The notes beneath the pieces are model-generated. The model was not told where the DNA came from. It ran no database searches and saw only the letters and a list, made by a program, of their open reading frames with translations. Positions 42,641 through 56,397 of a DNA stretch of 64,000 nucleotides are shown piece after piece. The position numbers and the translations under genes are program-made. Numbering within the stretch: position 1 is the stretch's first letter; the number at the start of each line of letters is the position of its first letter. Source of the DNA: Doris montereyensis (Eukaryota > Mollusca > Gastropoda > Nudibranchia > Dorididae); assembly GCA_037039925.1 (NCBI GenBank), contig JAXRKP010000366.1, positions 271,001 through 335,000 of the forward strand, given 5' to 3'.

Positions 42641-44689
42641 ACATCATTGTCTCAATTTGATACTAAATGAGATTGAAAGTCATAAGAGTCTCCAAGAAAA
42701 CGCCAAAACATACACATACCTCCCCCCCCCCCCCCCAAAATAGAAAAAGAAGAGAAAAAAAAGAATATAAAATACACAACTCCTCCCTCCCCAAACAAAA
42801 TATTAACACCCCTGCTCCCTCCAAACAAGCACTAAATAACATTATAAATCAATTCAAGGTGATGCCTTGAGGTGGGGGGGGGTAGAGCAGGTGGGTGTCG
42901 CAGCAGGAGAGCCAGTGAAGACTTTCCCTAGCCCCGACAAACAGCAGGTGGGTCGTGAGCGCCACCTTATCTCTGGCCTGCTTGTTTACGCTGATTATCC
43001 ATTGATTTCCTGTCAATACCACACTCAGACACAACATACGTGCCCACAAATCGCCAGTCCATTAGCTTGCTGATGGCCTTGTTTCATCCAATAAACCTTC
43101 CCTACCACCTCAGCCCCTTTTCATCCCATCCTTGCCCCTCGTAGAACAACAATTAAAAAAAAATTCACACAACAGCAACTACAGCAGCAAGCACTTATAA
43201 ACAACTACAAACAACCGAGAAATTCTAAAACAAAAGAGAGGGAAAATAAAATAAATTCTAAAACAACAACAAAACACACCTCAAAACAATAAAACCGCCC
43301 AAAAAGCTCAAGGAACCCACGTAATTATTATTATTATCAACATCTATTCCGTGCACACACACACCTCCCCCCTTTCACAAAAAAACCCCCGAAAAAGAAG
43401 AAATTTATCACACACCAACACTTGCTTGTTTCACTAGATATAGACAAGATAGAACTGATTTGGTCAGAAACCGCCGACTCTTTAACAGAGAGGGAGGAGG
43501 ATAACAAGTGACATGGGAAACAATAACCGCTGGTGGTTCAGAAGGTAATACATAATACCCGACTCACAGGGTGAATGAAGGTGTGAGCTCCGCTCCCCAT
43601 GCCTAATGACCAAACTTTTATCCAGTTAAAACCCATCATCGGACACAGGCGAGGGGCTGACAAGGGCCATTATCCCTTGCACAGGTGTTGCCTGCATAAA
43701 CTAATGACATTGTCTTCCAGGAGAAAAGGGCAAAGGGTTGGTGACGTGGCCCACGTGTGCGTAATGAAAGGTGTGAAAACTGACTAACTCTGTCTGTCTG
43801 TCTGTCTCTCTCTCTCTAAAACACACGAAGGACGAGTAAAGGCTGGCCCAAAACTCCGCTAAGAACAATGATGGCAAACAGGGCGTTAACCTCGGTCAAA
43901 AAAACCACGCCTGGGATGGGACAGTGCAGTACGTGGCACGCGGTCTCTTTTGCACTATGCAAGACCAAACGCGTGTCCCTCATAGCCACTCCTACATGAG
44001 CTAAGGGTCAAAGTGTCAATTATAATTTTTGACAGTATGTAAAATCAAAATAAAAACCCCAACAACTTGATTAAGTGAGAAAAATCACTGGTCAATCTAG
44101 ATATATATTTTTTGTGTTTTTGTTTAGTGGATTTTTTTATAGCAAAAAAAAAAGACAGTAACACCCCCCTCCCCCGAAAATGTATAACAAGACTTCCACC
44201 ATGCTTTCTCTAGTATCTTATCTTAAATTCATGATTGCACACCACTCCAATAACAGCTGAAATGTTGGACTCTACTCCAAAGTATCCCCTCCACGTAATC
44301 CACACAACTCTAAGCGACCCCCCCCCCAAAAAAAAAAAATAATCTTTAATGTAAACATACACACACACAGTGTTTCACAACGCTGTTCGCCAAAAGGCGT
44401 ACAACAGGCAGGGGTGTGAACAGGGTGACAAGTGGCCCTGATGGCCTTACTCCACATACGTTTAGCCTTACTCCACGTACGTTTAAACGCATAATCCAAG
44501 GACAACAAGTACGTCATGAACAGATTAACACCGCGGTGGCTCAGAATGAAATTGTCCTAAGTACACATAAACTCGTTTTGAGAAGAGAGAGGAGGAAAAA
44601 GAAAGAAAGAAAAAGTCTTTTAAGTTTTCATCTGGAAAAGAATGTGAATTGAGTAGAACATGCAAATGAACCTGTGACTTTCATATCTG
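42641..44689. other. Intron sequence; C-runs and a possible tRNA-like block
   Basis: Mostly A/C-rich low-complexity sequence (42,720-43,400). At 43,527-43,600, CCGCTGGTGGTTCAGAAGG looks like a decayed tRNA-type head but lacks a B box. No coding block recognised. Confidence 0.4.
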
Positions 44690-44985
44690 ACTTGATTTTA
44701 CCCACATCCACAGCTACATTAATCTCTTTTTTGTGTGTTTTTGGGTAGGATTATTCATTTTGTCTAGGACTGCCATGTAAACAGCCACGGGATCTCTGTG
44801 ATCTGCACATAGGACTTCCTTTCTATCGCCCGTCTCCGATGGGACTAGGTGACGATTCGCCCACCTGGACCAGGGGTGTGGGCTATGTTTTACTGGAAGG
44901 AACTCGAGAGAATTTTTCAACTAACTCACGACCTTCTGGCTGAGAGGCGACAACTTGCCTGCTCTGGGCCTACCGAGTCTTGGTT
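44690..44985 (-). mobile_element. SINE family B
   Basis: Minus-strand copy: TTTTACCCACATCCACAGCT tail, GTAAACAGCCACGGGATCTC, GGGACTAGGTGACGATTCGC, then the head with GAGAGGCGACAACTTGCC. Confidence 0.82.
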
Positions 44986-45999
44986 AAATTGTGTGCGTGT
45001 GTGAGGACAGACAGTCACTTGACAACTGTGAATCTAACAATGACAAGAACTCCAAAATCGCTAAACATGGCGTTAGGACAATATAATTCTGAACCGACGA
45101 CGTCAAGTTACGTTTAAACCAGCACAAATATCACTCAACAATAACTTTTTGCTTTAAATTTAAGAGGTTCTTGGAGACTTTAAATTACTGTCGCGAGGTT
45201 GTAAACAATTATAGAAGGCATGATGCCAACATTTTTGCATTAAAGAAAAACATCTTCAAGCTCATACATATTACTTGCACACTGTAACAACATTATTGTG
45301 CTTCATAACTTTTTTAAATTTTAAAATGAAAGCTTAGGCGTCGAAGCAAGTATAAATGCCAATGCCTGAACAGCCATGAAAATGCAAAGCTGGATCCGTG
45401 ATCTGCTAAACTTTCAGGAGTTTTCTCGGGGTAAAAGAATAAGTAAGAGGTTCTAAGAGACTTTAAACGAGAATTTATAGCTAGAATATTCTGGCAGTTT
45501 CTAAACTGCTACGCGCCTTACTCTAGACAGTAACAGTCCATTTGGACCAGAATTTGGACCAGAAGTCGAAATAAATCCATTTGGACCAGCTGGATGAGAC
45601 ATGCCGTTTGGACCAGTGATTCGATAAAAGAAGTTTATTGGTTGATAATCGAATTCATGCCATTTATTTAAATTCAATCTTTTGAACTTTGCACTCCTGT
45701 GTGACAAGAAGGCGTATCACGCTTATGATGTCTTGAGTAATACGGGACAAAACTCCTCTCTTGACGAAAGACAGACAGAGAGACGTACATAAAGGTACCT
45801 AGAATTATCATTTATAAATGGAAGGACAGATGAGTAGAAAGGTAAACAGAGAGGCACGAGGTTTACATAACAGAATCATTGCCAACTCCCATGGGCTCTG
45901 TAGACAAGAAAGAAATCACAAAAGCTCCACCAACACCCCACCGGCCCACCTTCTGCTGTGCGTGTATTGGTACCGACCTAAGGAGGCTTAGGTACTGAC
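44986..45999. other. Intron sequence with an imperfect direct repeat
   Basis: TAAGAGGTTCTTGGAGACTT (45,160) and TAAGAGGTTCTAAGAGACTT (45,444) are about 285 bp apart. TTTGGACCAG recurs four times at 45,538-45,618, giving GPNG repeats on the minus strand. No gene recognised. Confidence 0.5.
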
Positions 46000-46174
46000 C
46001 TTTGGGTAGAATCTTGTTGAGGAAACCGCCGTTGCTTCCCCTGGACTTGTCGGCCACTTGGTGCGCCACATCGGCCTTGTCGTTGCTGCATCGCGGCCCG
46101 TTGGTGCAGTCCGTGAAGTACATCAGCACGAACACGTCCAGCATAATCCACACCATGGAGGTGGCGATGATCAC
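46000..46174 (-). CDS. GALNT: GALNT exon: signal-anchor membrane segment and start of stem
   Basis: The exon encodes 58 codons plus one base. It opens with a hydrophobic run, VIIATSMVWIMLDVFVLMYF, which aligns with the N-terminal signal anchor of GALNT1 (in human the same segment also follows an exon junction). A polar stem follows, with CTNGPRC and a Gly/Ser/Lys-rich part ending in ILPK. Acceptor TGCCAG and donor GTCAGT flank it. It starts in phase 0 and leaves one base over, so a further exon must supply two bases. The protein would be a type II Golgi membrane protein. The upstream exon carrying the Met and short cytosolic tail was not found. No indel is visible. Confidence 0.85.
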
Positions 46175-47655
46175 CTGGCACGAGAAATAAATCAAGTGGT
46201 CAAAACAAGCATGTATCGACAGAAATGTATACCCAATGTAATTAATGGGGTTCGCCCGATCGCTGAAGAATTAAGTCGCAGGACCCACGACTGACCCTGA
46301 ATCCAGCGGAAGCCGCAAGCGATATTGTCGCCGTTTCAAGGGCTATCTCGGAGCCAGAACGATCCATATCCCAATATAAAGAAGAGAGAACAAGAAGCCA
46401 GAAACGTGAAATAAAGCTGGTCTTTAGATTACTTTTAGTCATATAGATCCTCGGCTCACAATTATAATAATAATATTGTCCTTACTACACATTTGACGAC
46501 TTGAGTTTAATTAATTTATCAAATTAACAGTCGTCAATTATCCTATATAAATTTTTTTAAAGTAACCAAATTCAGTCTACATGTTTCACAAACTTATGTG
46601 ACAGTAATATTCAAGAATTGAGTTGGTCAGTTATTATAAAGAAAAAGAAGAAGAACGTTAATTTATTACACCCCATTAGTAGTGTCAAAGAGAAAAAACC
46701 GGGCCGAAGGAATCTCTATCACCGGCCTCCTGTACCCGTGACCCATATCACCCGCCCGCTTTCCTCGTTATTGAATAGAACTCTGTTCGTAGATCTACAA
46801 GCTAGACAAGATAGAATGGATGCAATCTGGATCTGGATTTTAAGACCTACAAACTAGACCCAAGATCTAAATTAAGAAACTTATTTCACTTGTTTTTTAA
46901 AAATAAATTTTACATTTACTACTCCTTATTTATTATGAATCTATCTCTAGATGTTAGATCTGGACAATTTTACACCGATCCATCGCCAATGTCTTTTAAA
47001 TGATTTTATTGTCTGGATGATAAATAGCAAATGAGTATTATAGTAGCGCATAGATTGATCTAATACTTACTCTAGATTTATATTTACTATAGGTTTTGCT
47101 TTTTCTCACCGACTTAAATAACGTCTTGCTTTATTTGATTTTTCTGTAAGGAAAGGTAAGGGATTTTGTTTGTAAAAACTTGGGAAAACATTTCAACCAT
47201 TTCGGGGCCCGGAACCCAATACCTTTTGGTTGAGAGGCTGACACCTTGCCTTCGCCAAAGAAAGCTGTATTTTAGGAGATTTACATCTCCATAGTGTTAT
47301 AGTGCTTTGTCAAACCTCATTTGCTCATTAGACTAAAAATGTGAATCTCCAAGCAAATGCCAGGCAAGTTTGCGTTGACGTCATGGGTCAATCAGAAAAA
47401 AGTATGTGCTGATTGTCAACACAGACCTGCCTCATGACTACAGAGTCAGGAATGTACATTCTGTCCGTCTGTCTTGTCTGTATGTATCTAACTATCCTTG
47501 TCTGCCTGGATGTATGTTCGTCTCCATGTCTGACAGCCAGTTGAGTATGTATGTGCGCGCATGGATGTACGAACGTATGTGTGTGTTTATTTATATCTAT
47601 GTATGCATAGTGTTGTATGTATACGAGTGTGTGTATACAGATAGACTGAAAAAGA
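46175..47655. other. Upstream intron, little recognised
   Basis: Intron before the membrane-anchor exon. A SINE B fragment (minus) lies at about 47,180-47,250, with GAGAGGCTGACACCTTGCC. Otherwise nothing recognised. Confidence 0.5.
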
Positions 47656-47659
47656 AAAT

Positions 47660-48902
<1,243 letters not shown>

Positions 48903-49054
48903 CTGGTGGTGGTCAAGTGTCTCCCTCCGTACTCATTTGGACGCAAGGCGACGGTAGTAACAAGAAAGAAGGAAGGGAAGAACAACCAACCAAAAAGACT
49001 CTTAATGTATCTCACCCACTGGCATATCAAGTTCACCATCTTTCTCACAACACA

Positions 49055-49322
49055 TGACGTCGGTGGCCTAGTGGTTAGGCTGCTAGACTAGGAGGTCCTG
49101 GGTTCAGATCCTGGCTCTTGCCATGTACGACTTTAACATGCGTTCGCGCCCACTGAATCAGGTGCACATGGGTATCAATAGCAGTTGAGAAGGTAAATCT
49201 ACGACAGACTATTACAAGTGTCATGTCCGGGCCGAGAGGAGCAGGTATAATCCCGCGCTCCGCTTCACACCTGGATATGCTCTGGATTTATAAACCAAAA
49301 CGGCCAAGAATGAACTTTACAT
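49055..49322 (+). mobile_element. SINE family A abutting a LINE 3' end
   Basis: GTCGGTGGCCTAGTGGTTAG (A box) and GGGTTCAGATCCTGGC (B box), body with GTGCACATGGGTATC, tail ACGGCCAAGAATGAACTTTA. Its 3' end meets the 3' end of LINE copy 1 tail to tail. Confidence 0.83.
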
Positions 49323-49324
49323 CT

Positions 49325-52300
49325 CCTCTCTTGAAAGCGTTTGTTCTTTCTTTCTTTCTTTATCAGCTCCCATTCTACCTTTCGGTGTATGGGTTTTAGA
49401 TGCTCAAAATGATCTTTCTCCAGGCTGCCCTGTCCTGATATTTTCTGTTTCCTTCCGTGAAAGTTAAATTTCTTTGCGTTAATGCCTCTTTTATATCTTC
49501 TTCCCACTTTCTCCGAGATCTGCCTTTTGGTCTTTACCTGAGTTTAGCACTGTATACTGATTTAGCTATTCTATTGTCATTCATTCTGTGTATATGCCCA
49601 AACCATCTCAGTTGATTCATTTCTATCTTAGTTTTATGCTATCTGCTTTGGTTTGATCTCTTATTGTTGTGTGTCTGATTTTGTCTCTTTTACTTTTTCC
49701 TACTACTCTCCTAGATATTTCATTTCGGCTGCCTGTACTCTGTTGTATTCCCTACTGTCTAAGGTCCTGGTTTCACTGCCATGACATAGGAGAGTAGGAC
49801 AATAAACTGTGTTGTATACTGCCATTTTGGTTTTTGTTGACAATTCTTGTTTACCTATAAATACCTTTCCTATATGCTTATATATTGCACTTGCCTTTTT
49901 GGATTCTCTGGCTGATTTCTTCTTTTAGTTTTCCCTCTGAGTTAATCCTTACTCCTAAGTAATTGTAGCTTTGAACTTGTTCTAAAATCTTCCTGCCTAA
50001 TTTAAGATTTTGTGTTTTAGCTTCCTAGTTACTAGCATTGTTTTGGTTTTCTTTGCATTTACTCTCATTCCTCTTTTATTTAATTCATTGTTCATTATGT
50101 TGATATCCGACTGGAGGTCCCTTTCTGATTTTCCAAACAGAGCTAAATCATCGGCAAATGAAAGCATTGATACATTTACTGGTTTGAGCTTCCACATACC
50201 TACACTCATTTTCTTCATGTTTCAAGATGCCTTTACGACTGAATCTATAAATATGATAAACAAAAGAGAACTTGGGATATAAAACTGTCTTAATCCTAAA
50301 TCAACATCAAATTCTTCTGATACATTTCAGAGCTACTCTCACTGCACATGTTGGTTTATTGTAAAATCTTTTAATGGCTTCTATTAAATTTTGCTCTCTA
50401 CGTTGTTTGTTTTAAGGAATGCCATAGTTCGTCCCTCCTCACAGTGTCAAATGCCTTTTCTAAGTCAATAAAACACAGGTGCAAGTCAATGTTTCCTCTC
50501 AATGAATTTTTGTATTATTTGTCTAATTGTAAATACTGATCTTGTACACTTCTTCCTGGTCTAAATCCACTCTGGTGTTCTTCAATCTGATCTTCTACTT
50601 TTCCTTAGTCTCATTTCCAGAATCCTGGCATACACTTTGCCAGGTACGCTAAGTAGTGATATCCCTCTATAGTTTGAGCATTCCATAGTTGACCCTTTCT
50701 TGTGTATTGGTACAACAGTTCCCTTATTCCAGTCATCTGGCTCCTGTTTGGACTTCCATGCTTGTTGGCATATTGCATGTAGTTGTTTGTCTGCTCTCTC
50801 CCTTGGTTTTTAATCATTTCTGGATAAACTTGATCTACTCCTGGGGCTTTTCCTAATTTCACTTTTCTTATAGCTGTTTGAAGTTCTTCCATTGAGCTAT
50901 ATACATCTTCAGCTGTCTCATCTCGATTACTTGTTACTCTTAATTGATCTGTACTCCTTGTTTCATATGTTCTGGAGTGATTATGTAATTGTTGAAAATA
51001 CTTTCTCCACGTTTCCATGATTTTGCTGTCTCCTTTCATTATCTCTCATTTGGTGTTCTTAATTTGTCGAATTGGGAATGCTTTGGTCTTTCTCATGCTC
51101 TTCATTGCTCCACAGAACAGCTTTTTGATTTCTCTGATAGCTTTCTTGAAATCTTTGTCCAAACTCTTCCCACTGTTCCTGTTTTGCTTTCCTAACTTCC
51201 TCTTTAGTCTTGACATTCTCATTCCACCATGCTGTTCTTTTCCTATTTGATTAGTGACTTGACATTCTTTATCTCCTTTAATTTGTTTTTACTACCACAG
51301 ACCTCTTCAGTGCAACTGAGAAGAGTTTCTTTATATATTTGCCACTTTTCTTGTATAGTGCTTACCTTCAGATCCATCTGCCTTTCACTGATAGATCTTT
51401 TTATCCTGGATTGGTATATCGTTTTACTATTGGTTTATTTAGTTCTTCTAGTTTGAGTTTAGTAGCTTTCTTTCTTTCTTTTTCTGTTTTTTTTCTTCAG
51501 TTAATAATCTCATTTTGGCTATCACTAGGTGATGATCACTAAATATTTTGCTCTTCTGCTTACTCTAGCATCCATTGTACTGTAAAAAAAAGGGAGCTGC
51601 TAATTATTATGTAATCTATCATTGACTTTTCACATGTCTTCATTTACTCTTGTATATTTGTGGATATCTTTGAGGAAAAAAAAATGTTAGCTATTTTCAT
51701 GTTATTCTTTAGGAAAAATCTATTAGTCTCTTCATTTGAGAAGTTGTTGTCTTTCCTTCTTTAACTATTACTCCTCCTGATGTTTCTACATTGTTGCCTA
51801 CTCTAGTGTTTAAATCTCATAAAACCATTAATTCCTGTTTTGGGTTTGAGATTCTCTGCAGCTTTTTGTAAATCATTTTTCGAAGATATCTTTTTCTTCT
51901 TTGATGGCATCTTTGTTTGGTCCATAAGCTATTAATAATTTAATTTCTCTTCCTTTCGGTTTAATATTTACCTCTAATAGCCGTGGGCTTACAAATTTCC
52001 AACGTTCTAGTAGCATTTCTTGCCTTTTATGCATTAGGAGGCCTACTCCTGCTCTACCTCTATCTTTGACATCTACTTCTGAGAAGATGATTTGGTCTTA
52101 CATTTTTCTATTCCTTGTCCTCTTTTCTTTGTTTCTGTAATGGCCAAAATGTTTACTTTGAATTTTTCCATTTCTTCAGCTAATTCTAACTCCTTTCCAT
52201 TAATTGCCCCTAACATTCCATGTTCCAAAAATCCTGATCCGCTTTCTTTTCCAGAGTCGTCTTCGAAAGTTCAAGCCGGGTATATCATTGTATATTATAT

Positions 52301-52480
52301 ATTACTTTGAATCAAGTTGTTTTGGATAAGCAGGGGATTAACCCACTGTACCCTAGGTAGATAGTTGGGCTGCCACCTTGGGGCCCCCTTCCGGGTCTTG
52401 TTATTTTCTATCAGGGTTAACTCCCTTAGCCTTGGTCAGTCAAGACACCTGAAACACCCCCCCCCCCCCCACACACACAA
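49325..52480 (-). mobile_element. Non-LTR retrotransposon (LINE), copy 1
   Basis: A decayed element of about 3.1 kb on the minus strand. From its 5' end: a leader (52,480-52,280) with GGTGGCAGCCCAACTATC, endonuclease remnants (52,250-51,500), the reverse transcriptase (51,040-49,990) and a basic C-terminus ending near GAAAGAAAGAAAGAA (49,345-49,360), a short tandem 3' tail. Frameshifts and stops are spread through it. It matches copy 2 at 58,238-61,545 along the whole length. EN and RT order is that of RTE/ingi-like elements. Confidence 0.9.
49997..51039 (-). pseudogene. Reverse transcriptase remnants of LINE copy 1
   Basis: Fragments in shifted frames include AIRKVKLGKAPGVDQVYPEM (RT entry region) and LSFADDLALFGKSERDLQ, where FADD is the catalytic motif, followed by MRVNAKKTKTMLV. 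Typical of non-LTR RT. No continuous frame remains. Confidence 0.88.
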
Positions 52481-52828
52481 ATTGTCAACAAGCAATGTAA
52501 CTCCCCGGGTGATACAAGTACGATCATTAGATCGACCCAGTACTCGATATTGAAGTTATGTGGGTAGGCGTGAACGCTGTTTACAATGGTGGTAGGCTTA
52601 GACAAATGCAAATTCTACTCTAAATCGGGGACACAAGGCATTTTCCATGAAGTAAAAAAACAAGACCTGTAATGCAAACGATTTTTGGGATCATTGAAAA
52701 ATTACATGCAAAATATGGTTACTCTCAGTGGCCTGGAAACGGAGGAGACTTTGACGCAAACAAACAACAATCTGACGACTAACTCAGAATCATAATACAT
52801 TGTATAGATATTATTATGTAACACAATC
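52481..52828. other. No gene seen
   Basis: Begins with a C-run at 52,458-52,471; otherwise unassigned. Confidence 0.45.
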
Positions 52829-52857
52829 ATATATATATATATATATATATATATAAG

Positions 52858-52940
<83 letters not shown>

Positions 52941-53015
52941 TTATAACGATATAAGATATATATATATATCTATTCTATTTATCTATCTATCCATCTATCT
53001 ATCTATATACATATA

Positions 53016-53094
<79 letters not shown>
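52829..53094. repeat. TA microsatellite with ATCT interruption
   Basis: About 260 bp of (TA)n, broken by a TCTA tract near 52,972-53,005. Confidence 0.98.
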
Positions 53095-53097
<3 letters not shown>

Positions 53098-53363
53098 TCC
53101 GTAATTGACACCGTCATATTATGCATAAGGCAATGTCGGTGCATCTTTGCTAAACTAAAAGCTGTTTGGCCTTTGCAAGCCTTCGTCACATTCAAATTCA
53201 TGCAGATACAAAATTGATTGGAAGTTTATGTCCTATTTTTATAGTAATGAAAGTTTAACGACCGCCATGCAACAAAGACATATTTTTATCACAATATCTA
53301 AATTTTGCCAATAATGCGCAATGGTGGCATGCATATCATATCACACACACGCGCATCGTTTAC

Positions 53364-53367
<4 letters not shown>

Positions 53368-53427
<60 letters not shown>
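53368..53427. repeat. GA microsatellite
   Basis: 60 bp of (GA)n followed by a G-rich edge. Confidence 0.98.
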
Positions 53428-53431
<4 letters not shown>

Positions 53432-53915
53432 AGGGGGTAGCGAGCATGTGTGTGTGAGAGAGGGCAGGTGGGAAAAACACACATATAGAAAGAGACTAAA
53501 ATAGAACAGGGAGCGTGACACACAAAGTTAACCTGCGCAGCATGACTTGAATCATTATCATTGGAATTATTCCCTACAAAATTCTCGTATTCCTAACTCG
53601 TATAATTTATATCGCTTCTTTGCAACTACAAAATACAATTACGCCGCTTGCCTCCACACTAATGGATCCAGAGCACACGACTTGCTAACCCCCCCCCCCA
53701 AAAAAAAAACAACAAAAACAAACAAAAACAAAAAAAACAAAAAACCAACAACTCGCACACGGACCGTGCATTCGCACACATATTGTCTGACTGTGAATTT
53801 GTGTGCATACATGGGAAGTTGGGGAAATAAATAGGTAGATGGGGTAAAAGATAGACCAATAGGAAAATAAATGGAAAAGATAAGTGAAGTAAGAGACAAA
53901 GACAGATGGTCTATT

Positions 53916-54018
<103 letters not shown>

Positions 54019-54117
54019 AAAGAGACACCGTTAGCCGTAAACCATTCTCTGTAAAGTCAACAACTGTTATTGCTGCAAAGCAGAGACTTAGACTAGGAAT
54101 ACACAACATACACGTAC

Positions 54118-54154
54118 CGACATTTGATGCCAGACGGTGCAGGAACTTCTCCAT
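54118..54154 (-). CDS. Weak candidate for a start-codon exon
   Basis: On the minus strand an ATG opens MEKFLHRLASNV followed by a good donor, GTACGTG. Position (upstream of the membrane-anchor exon) and the MxKF start recall the short first coding exon of GALNT1. It would leave one base over, while the next exon starts in phase 0, so it does not join without a one-base correction. It may be unrelated. Confidence 0.15.
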
Positions 54155-54276
54155 AAGCCAGATGTCAGTGTTTTCTCTGCACGGTTCCTAAGATAACACT
54201 AACAGCGATAACCCTAATCATGTAACTTAAGTGGAGAAATATAAACACATATGGACACAAAATATATAGATATGAG

Positions 54277-54362
54277 GAGAAGAGAGAGAGAGAGAAACAG
54301 AGATGGAGAAGAGATATAGATATGAGAGAGAGAGAGAGAGAGAGAAGGGGGAGGGGGGGGAG

Positions 54363-54436
<74 letters not shown>
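54277..54436. repeat. GA microsatellite, duplicated flank
   Basis: (GA)n in three blocks. GATATAGATATGAG-like sequence occurs before and within it, so part was duplicated. Confidence 0.95.
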
Positions 54437-54438
<2 letters not shown>

Positions 54439-54798
54439 GGAGGTGGGTGGGGGTCAGGCAGACGCAAAAGGAGATTGAAAACAGAAAACACAACAACACC
54501 CAACAATCAAAACGCCTCTACGCCACGCTATACGCAACACCGGGTAATTACCGGCCCCAAAACGTAGCGCAGGGGATGGCGATCACACGGATTAGCGGCC
54601 AATTAACGACATTAGCCAACCCTGGGAATATTCAAGAAGGCCTGGAAACATGCACGTCGTGTCGTTATCGAGTTATCCCCTCCTGTCCTCCCTCTATCAC
54701 TGCTGCCTGTTTTATACAATTACATTACATAAGGCCCCGTATTCATGAAATGGTTAAATTGAAAGAAAAAAGATGGAGATAAAACGTTTGTCAGTTCT
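54437..54798. other. No gene seen
   Basis: C/A-rich non-coding sequence. Confidence 0.45.
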
Positions 54799-54932
54799 TG
54801 TTCCATTGCAATTTTACCGCATCCTAACATGTTCTCTGTATCCTGGGGTTGACCTCAGAGGAAACAGCATGATGGAAGACGTGTAGACTGACAGGACGGA
54901 AGTTATAACGTTCAAAAGCACCCCGCCCATAA
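54799..54932 (+). repeat. Dispersed repeat E, copy 15, diverged
   Basis: TTCCATTGCAATTTTACCGC, GGTTGACCTCAGAGGAAACA, AGCACCCCGCCCATAAC. Confidence 0.68.
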
Positions 54933-55454
54933 CATATACGTATAGTATACATTTACTAGTATTACTAGTCCAGTGCTACTCAGAGTTTGGTATGCCTACC
55001 GGTGACGGTACGCGAGCCATCGTCTGCCGGTATTAAAAGATCTGGCCGATTTTGTACTACATTACATGTATGAATACTAAGCTTGTTTCGCCCACCAGTC
55101 CTTGGCAAATTGAAAAACAACCCAACAGCTGTCGATCCGCCACATCAGATAGTTTGAGAAACAACGAGTCTATCCTTTGGATGCAAGCCGCCTGCAGTCG
55201 ATTGGACACGACCAAAGACAAATTCAAACTTGCCCGTGCCTAGTTTTCAATATGTTCCATCGGGTTAAGAGAAAATGGCGGTGCGCTTTCGTCAGTTAGC
55301 GTGTCCGGATCTAATCACCGAAAAATATTTACGAGGACAAAATAAGTTTCCAAATGTTTTTGATTATATGCCCACGTCTAACCTTTATATTCTGTAATCT
55401 GTTCTAACAGTATATTGTAGAATGTATGAAGATCTGGTTTAAAAGCACATCGTG

Positions 55455-55735
55455 ATTGGACCTTACTTACTTATCCTCGCGGTAGCACATAAGGCCGACA
55501 CGGTGGATCGCCATTGATCTCAATCAGATACCATTTTGTTATATGCCCCAAGTCCATCCCTGGAATTCCATATCTCTTTCGAGCCGTCTTCTCAAGGTTT
55601 TCTAGCGGTGACCTATCTTCCTTGTTGATTTGAGGGGGTCCATGTGAGGGCTATTTTAGGATGGCATCAGCATTCATCTTAAGGATGTGACCAGTCCACT
55701 TTCATCTTCTCTTGTCAACACTCATCTAGGTACAT
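55455..55735 (-). mobile_element. LINE 3' fragment, second type
   Basis: The minus strand encodes WTGHILKMNADAIL, then in a shifted frame IALTWTPSNQQGR and RRRLERDMEFQGWTWGI. The blocks WxGHxLR, ALxWxPxGKRxRGRP and TWRRTVExExxxxGxTW are the usual C-terminus of another RTE/CR1-like lineage. Distinct from the copies at 49 and 58 kb. Confidence 0.72.
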
Positions 55736-55757
55736 ATTATGAGTATCAGCATCAGGT

Positions 55758-55870
55758 GGGGAGTAAAATGTGCGACTCGATGATATCATCAGTTGATCCA
55801 CTTCATGCTACGAGAAACCAGGACAATCAATTCTGTTTACGTCGGCCGCAATGGGGCCTTTAAAAGCGAA
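55758..55870 (+). mobile_element. SINE family A, 3' half
   Basis: GGGGAGTAAAATGTGCGACT, CCACTTCATGCTACGAGAAA, GTCGGCCGCAATGGGGCCTT. The head is absent. Confidence 0.7.
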
Positions 55871-56035
55871 ATAATTGTTTTGTTCGTGCAATACGGTGTT
55901 CTTGACATGACTCCTGTTTCATTTCAGAATCAGTTATTTTAACTCTTTTGGGAACCTGCTCAAATTTCATGCACACACACTCCATTCAACACCTCTGACC
56001 GATGAGTAAATAAACATAGAGGGGTTTCTTTTTTT

Positions 56036-56385
56036 TGGAATTTACCCCGTCCATCATATGCGGTGAAAGAGGAATTTAAGAGGAAACAGCAAGATTTCAT
56101 TTACCCACATCCACAACTAAGGCGATCTCGGGGATTTTGGTAGGATTTTAATCTTGCGCGACTGCCCTGTAAACAGCCAAGGGATCTTTTTTAACGCGCA
56201 CTGGCAAGGGGGTTGATCGAACAAACACACCGTTAGCAGAGCTCGAACCCACTACCTTTTGATTGAGAGGCCGACACCTTGCCCTCTGGACTACCGAGAC
56301 CCCAAACAGCATCAGAGATGAAGAAAGACACGTGAAAGGAAAAAGTAGGGGTACGACCTACCAGTAGGCAACCGCCAATCACCCC
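56036..56385 (+). repeat. Dispersed repeat E, split by a SINE B
   Basis: The left part (56,036-56,095: GGAATTTACCCCGTCC, AAACAGCAAGAT) and right part (56,306-56,385: AAACAGCATCAGAG, GTACGACCTACCAGTAGG) are separated by a SINE. AAACAGCA at both edges looks like the target duplication. Confidence 0.83.
56098..56302 (-). mobile_element. SINE family B inserted in repeat E
   Basis: Minus-strand copy: TTTACCCACATCCACAACTA tail, ACAGCCAAGGGATC, GAGCTCGAACCCAC (B box), GGCCGACACCTTGCCCTCTG (A-box region). It lacks the C-rich middle. Confidence 0.87.
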
Positions 56386-56397
56386 ACTAACAGGTAG

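Larger units (their letters stand above)
13416..46174 (-). other. GALNT: GALNT gene (polypeptide N-acetylgalactosaminyltransferase), 13 exons recognised
   Basis: This is the only gene I could rebuild. The product starts mucin-type O-glycosylation by moving GalNAc from UDP-GalNAc to Ser/Thr of proteins in the Golgi lumen. Seen in the sequence: a membrane-anchor exon, a GT-A catalytic domain with the DxH metal motif (FLDAHCE) and the WGGEN motif, and a three-part ricin-type lectin domain. All exon joints use GT-AG and phases match across every junction from 31,947 to the stop at 13,416. The catalytic part most resembles the GALNT1/GALNT13 group. The alternative lectin exons suggest an invertebrate pgant9/gly-5-like type (inference). 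The exon with the start codon and one stem exon between 46.0 and 31.95 kb are not identified. Four exons carry indels of 1-2 bases. Confidence 0.93.
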
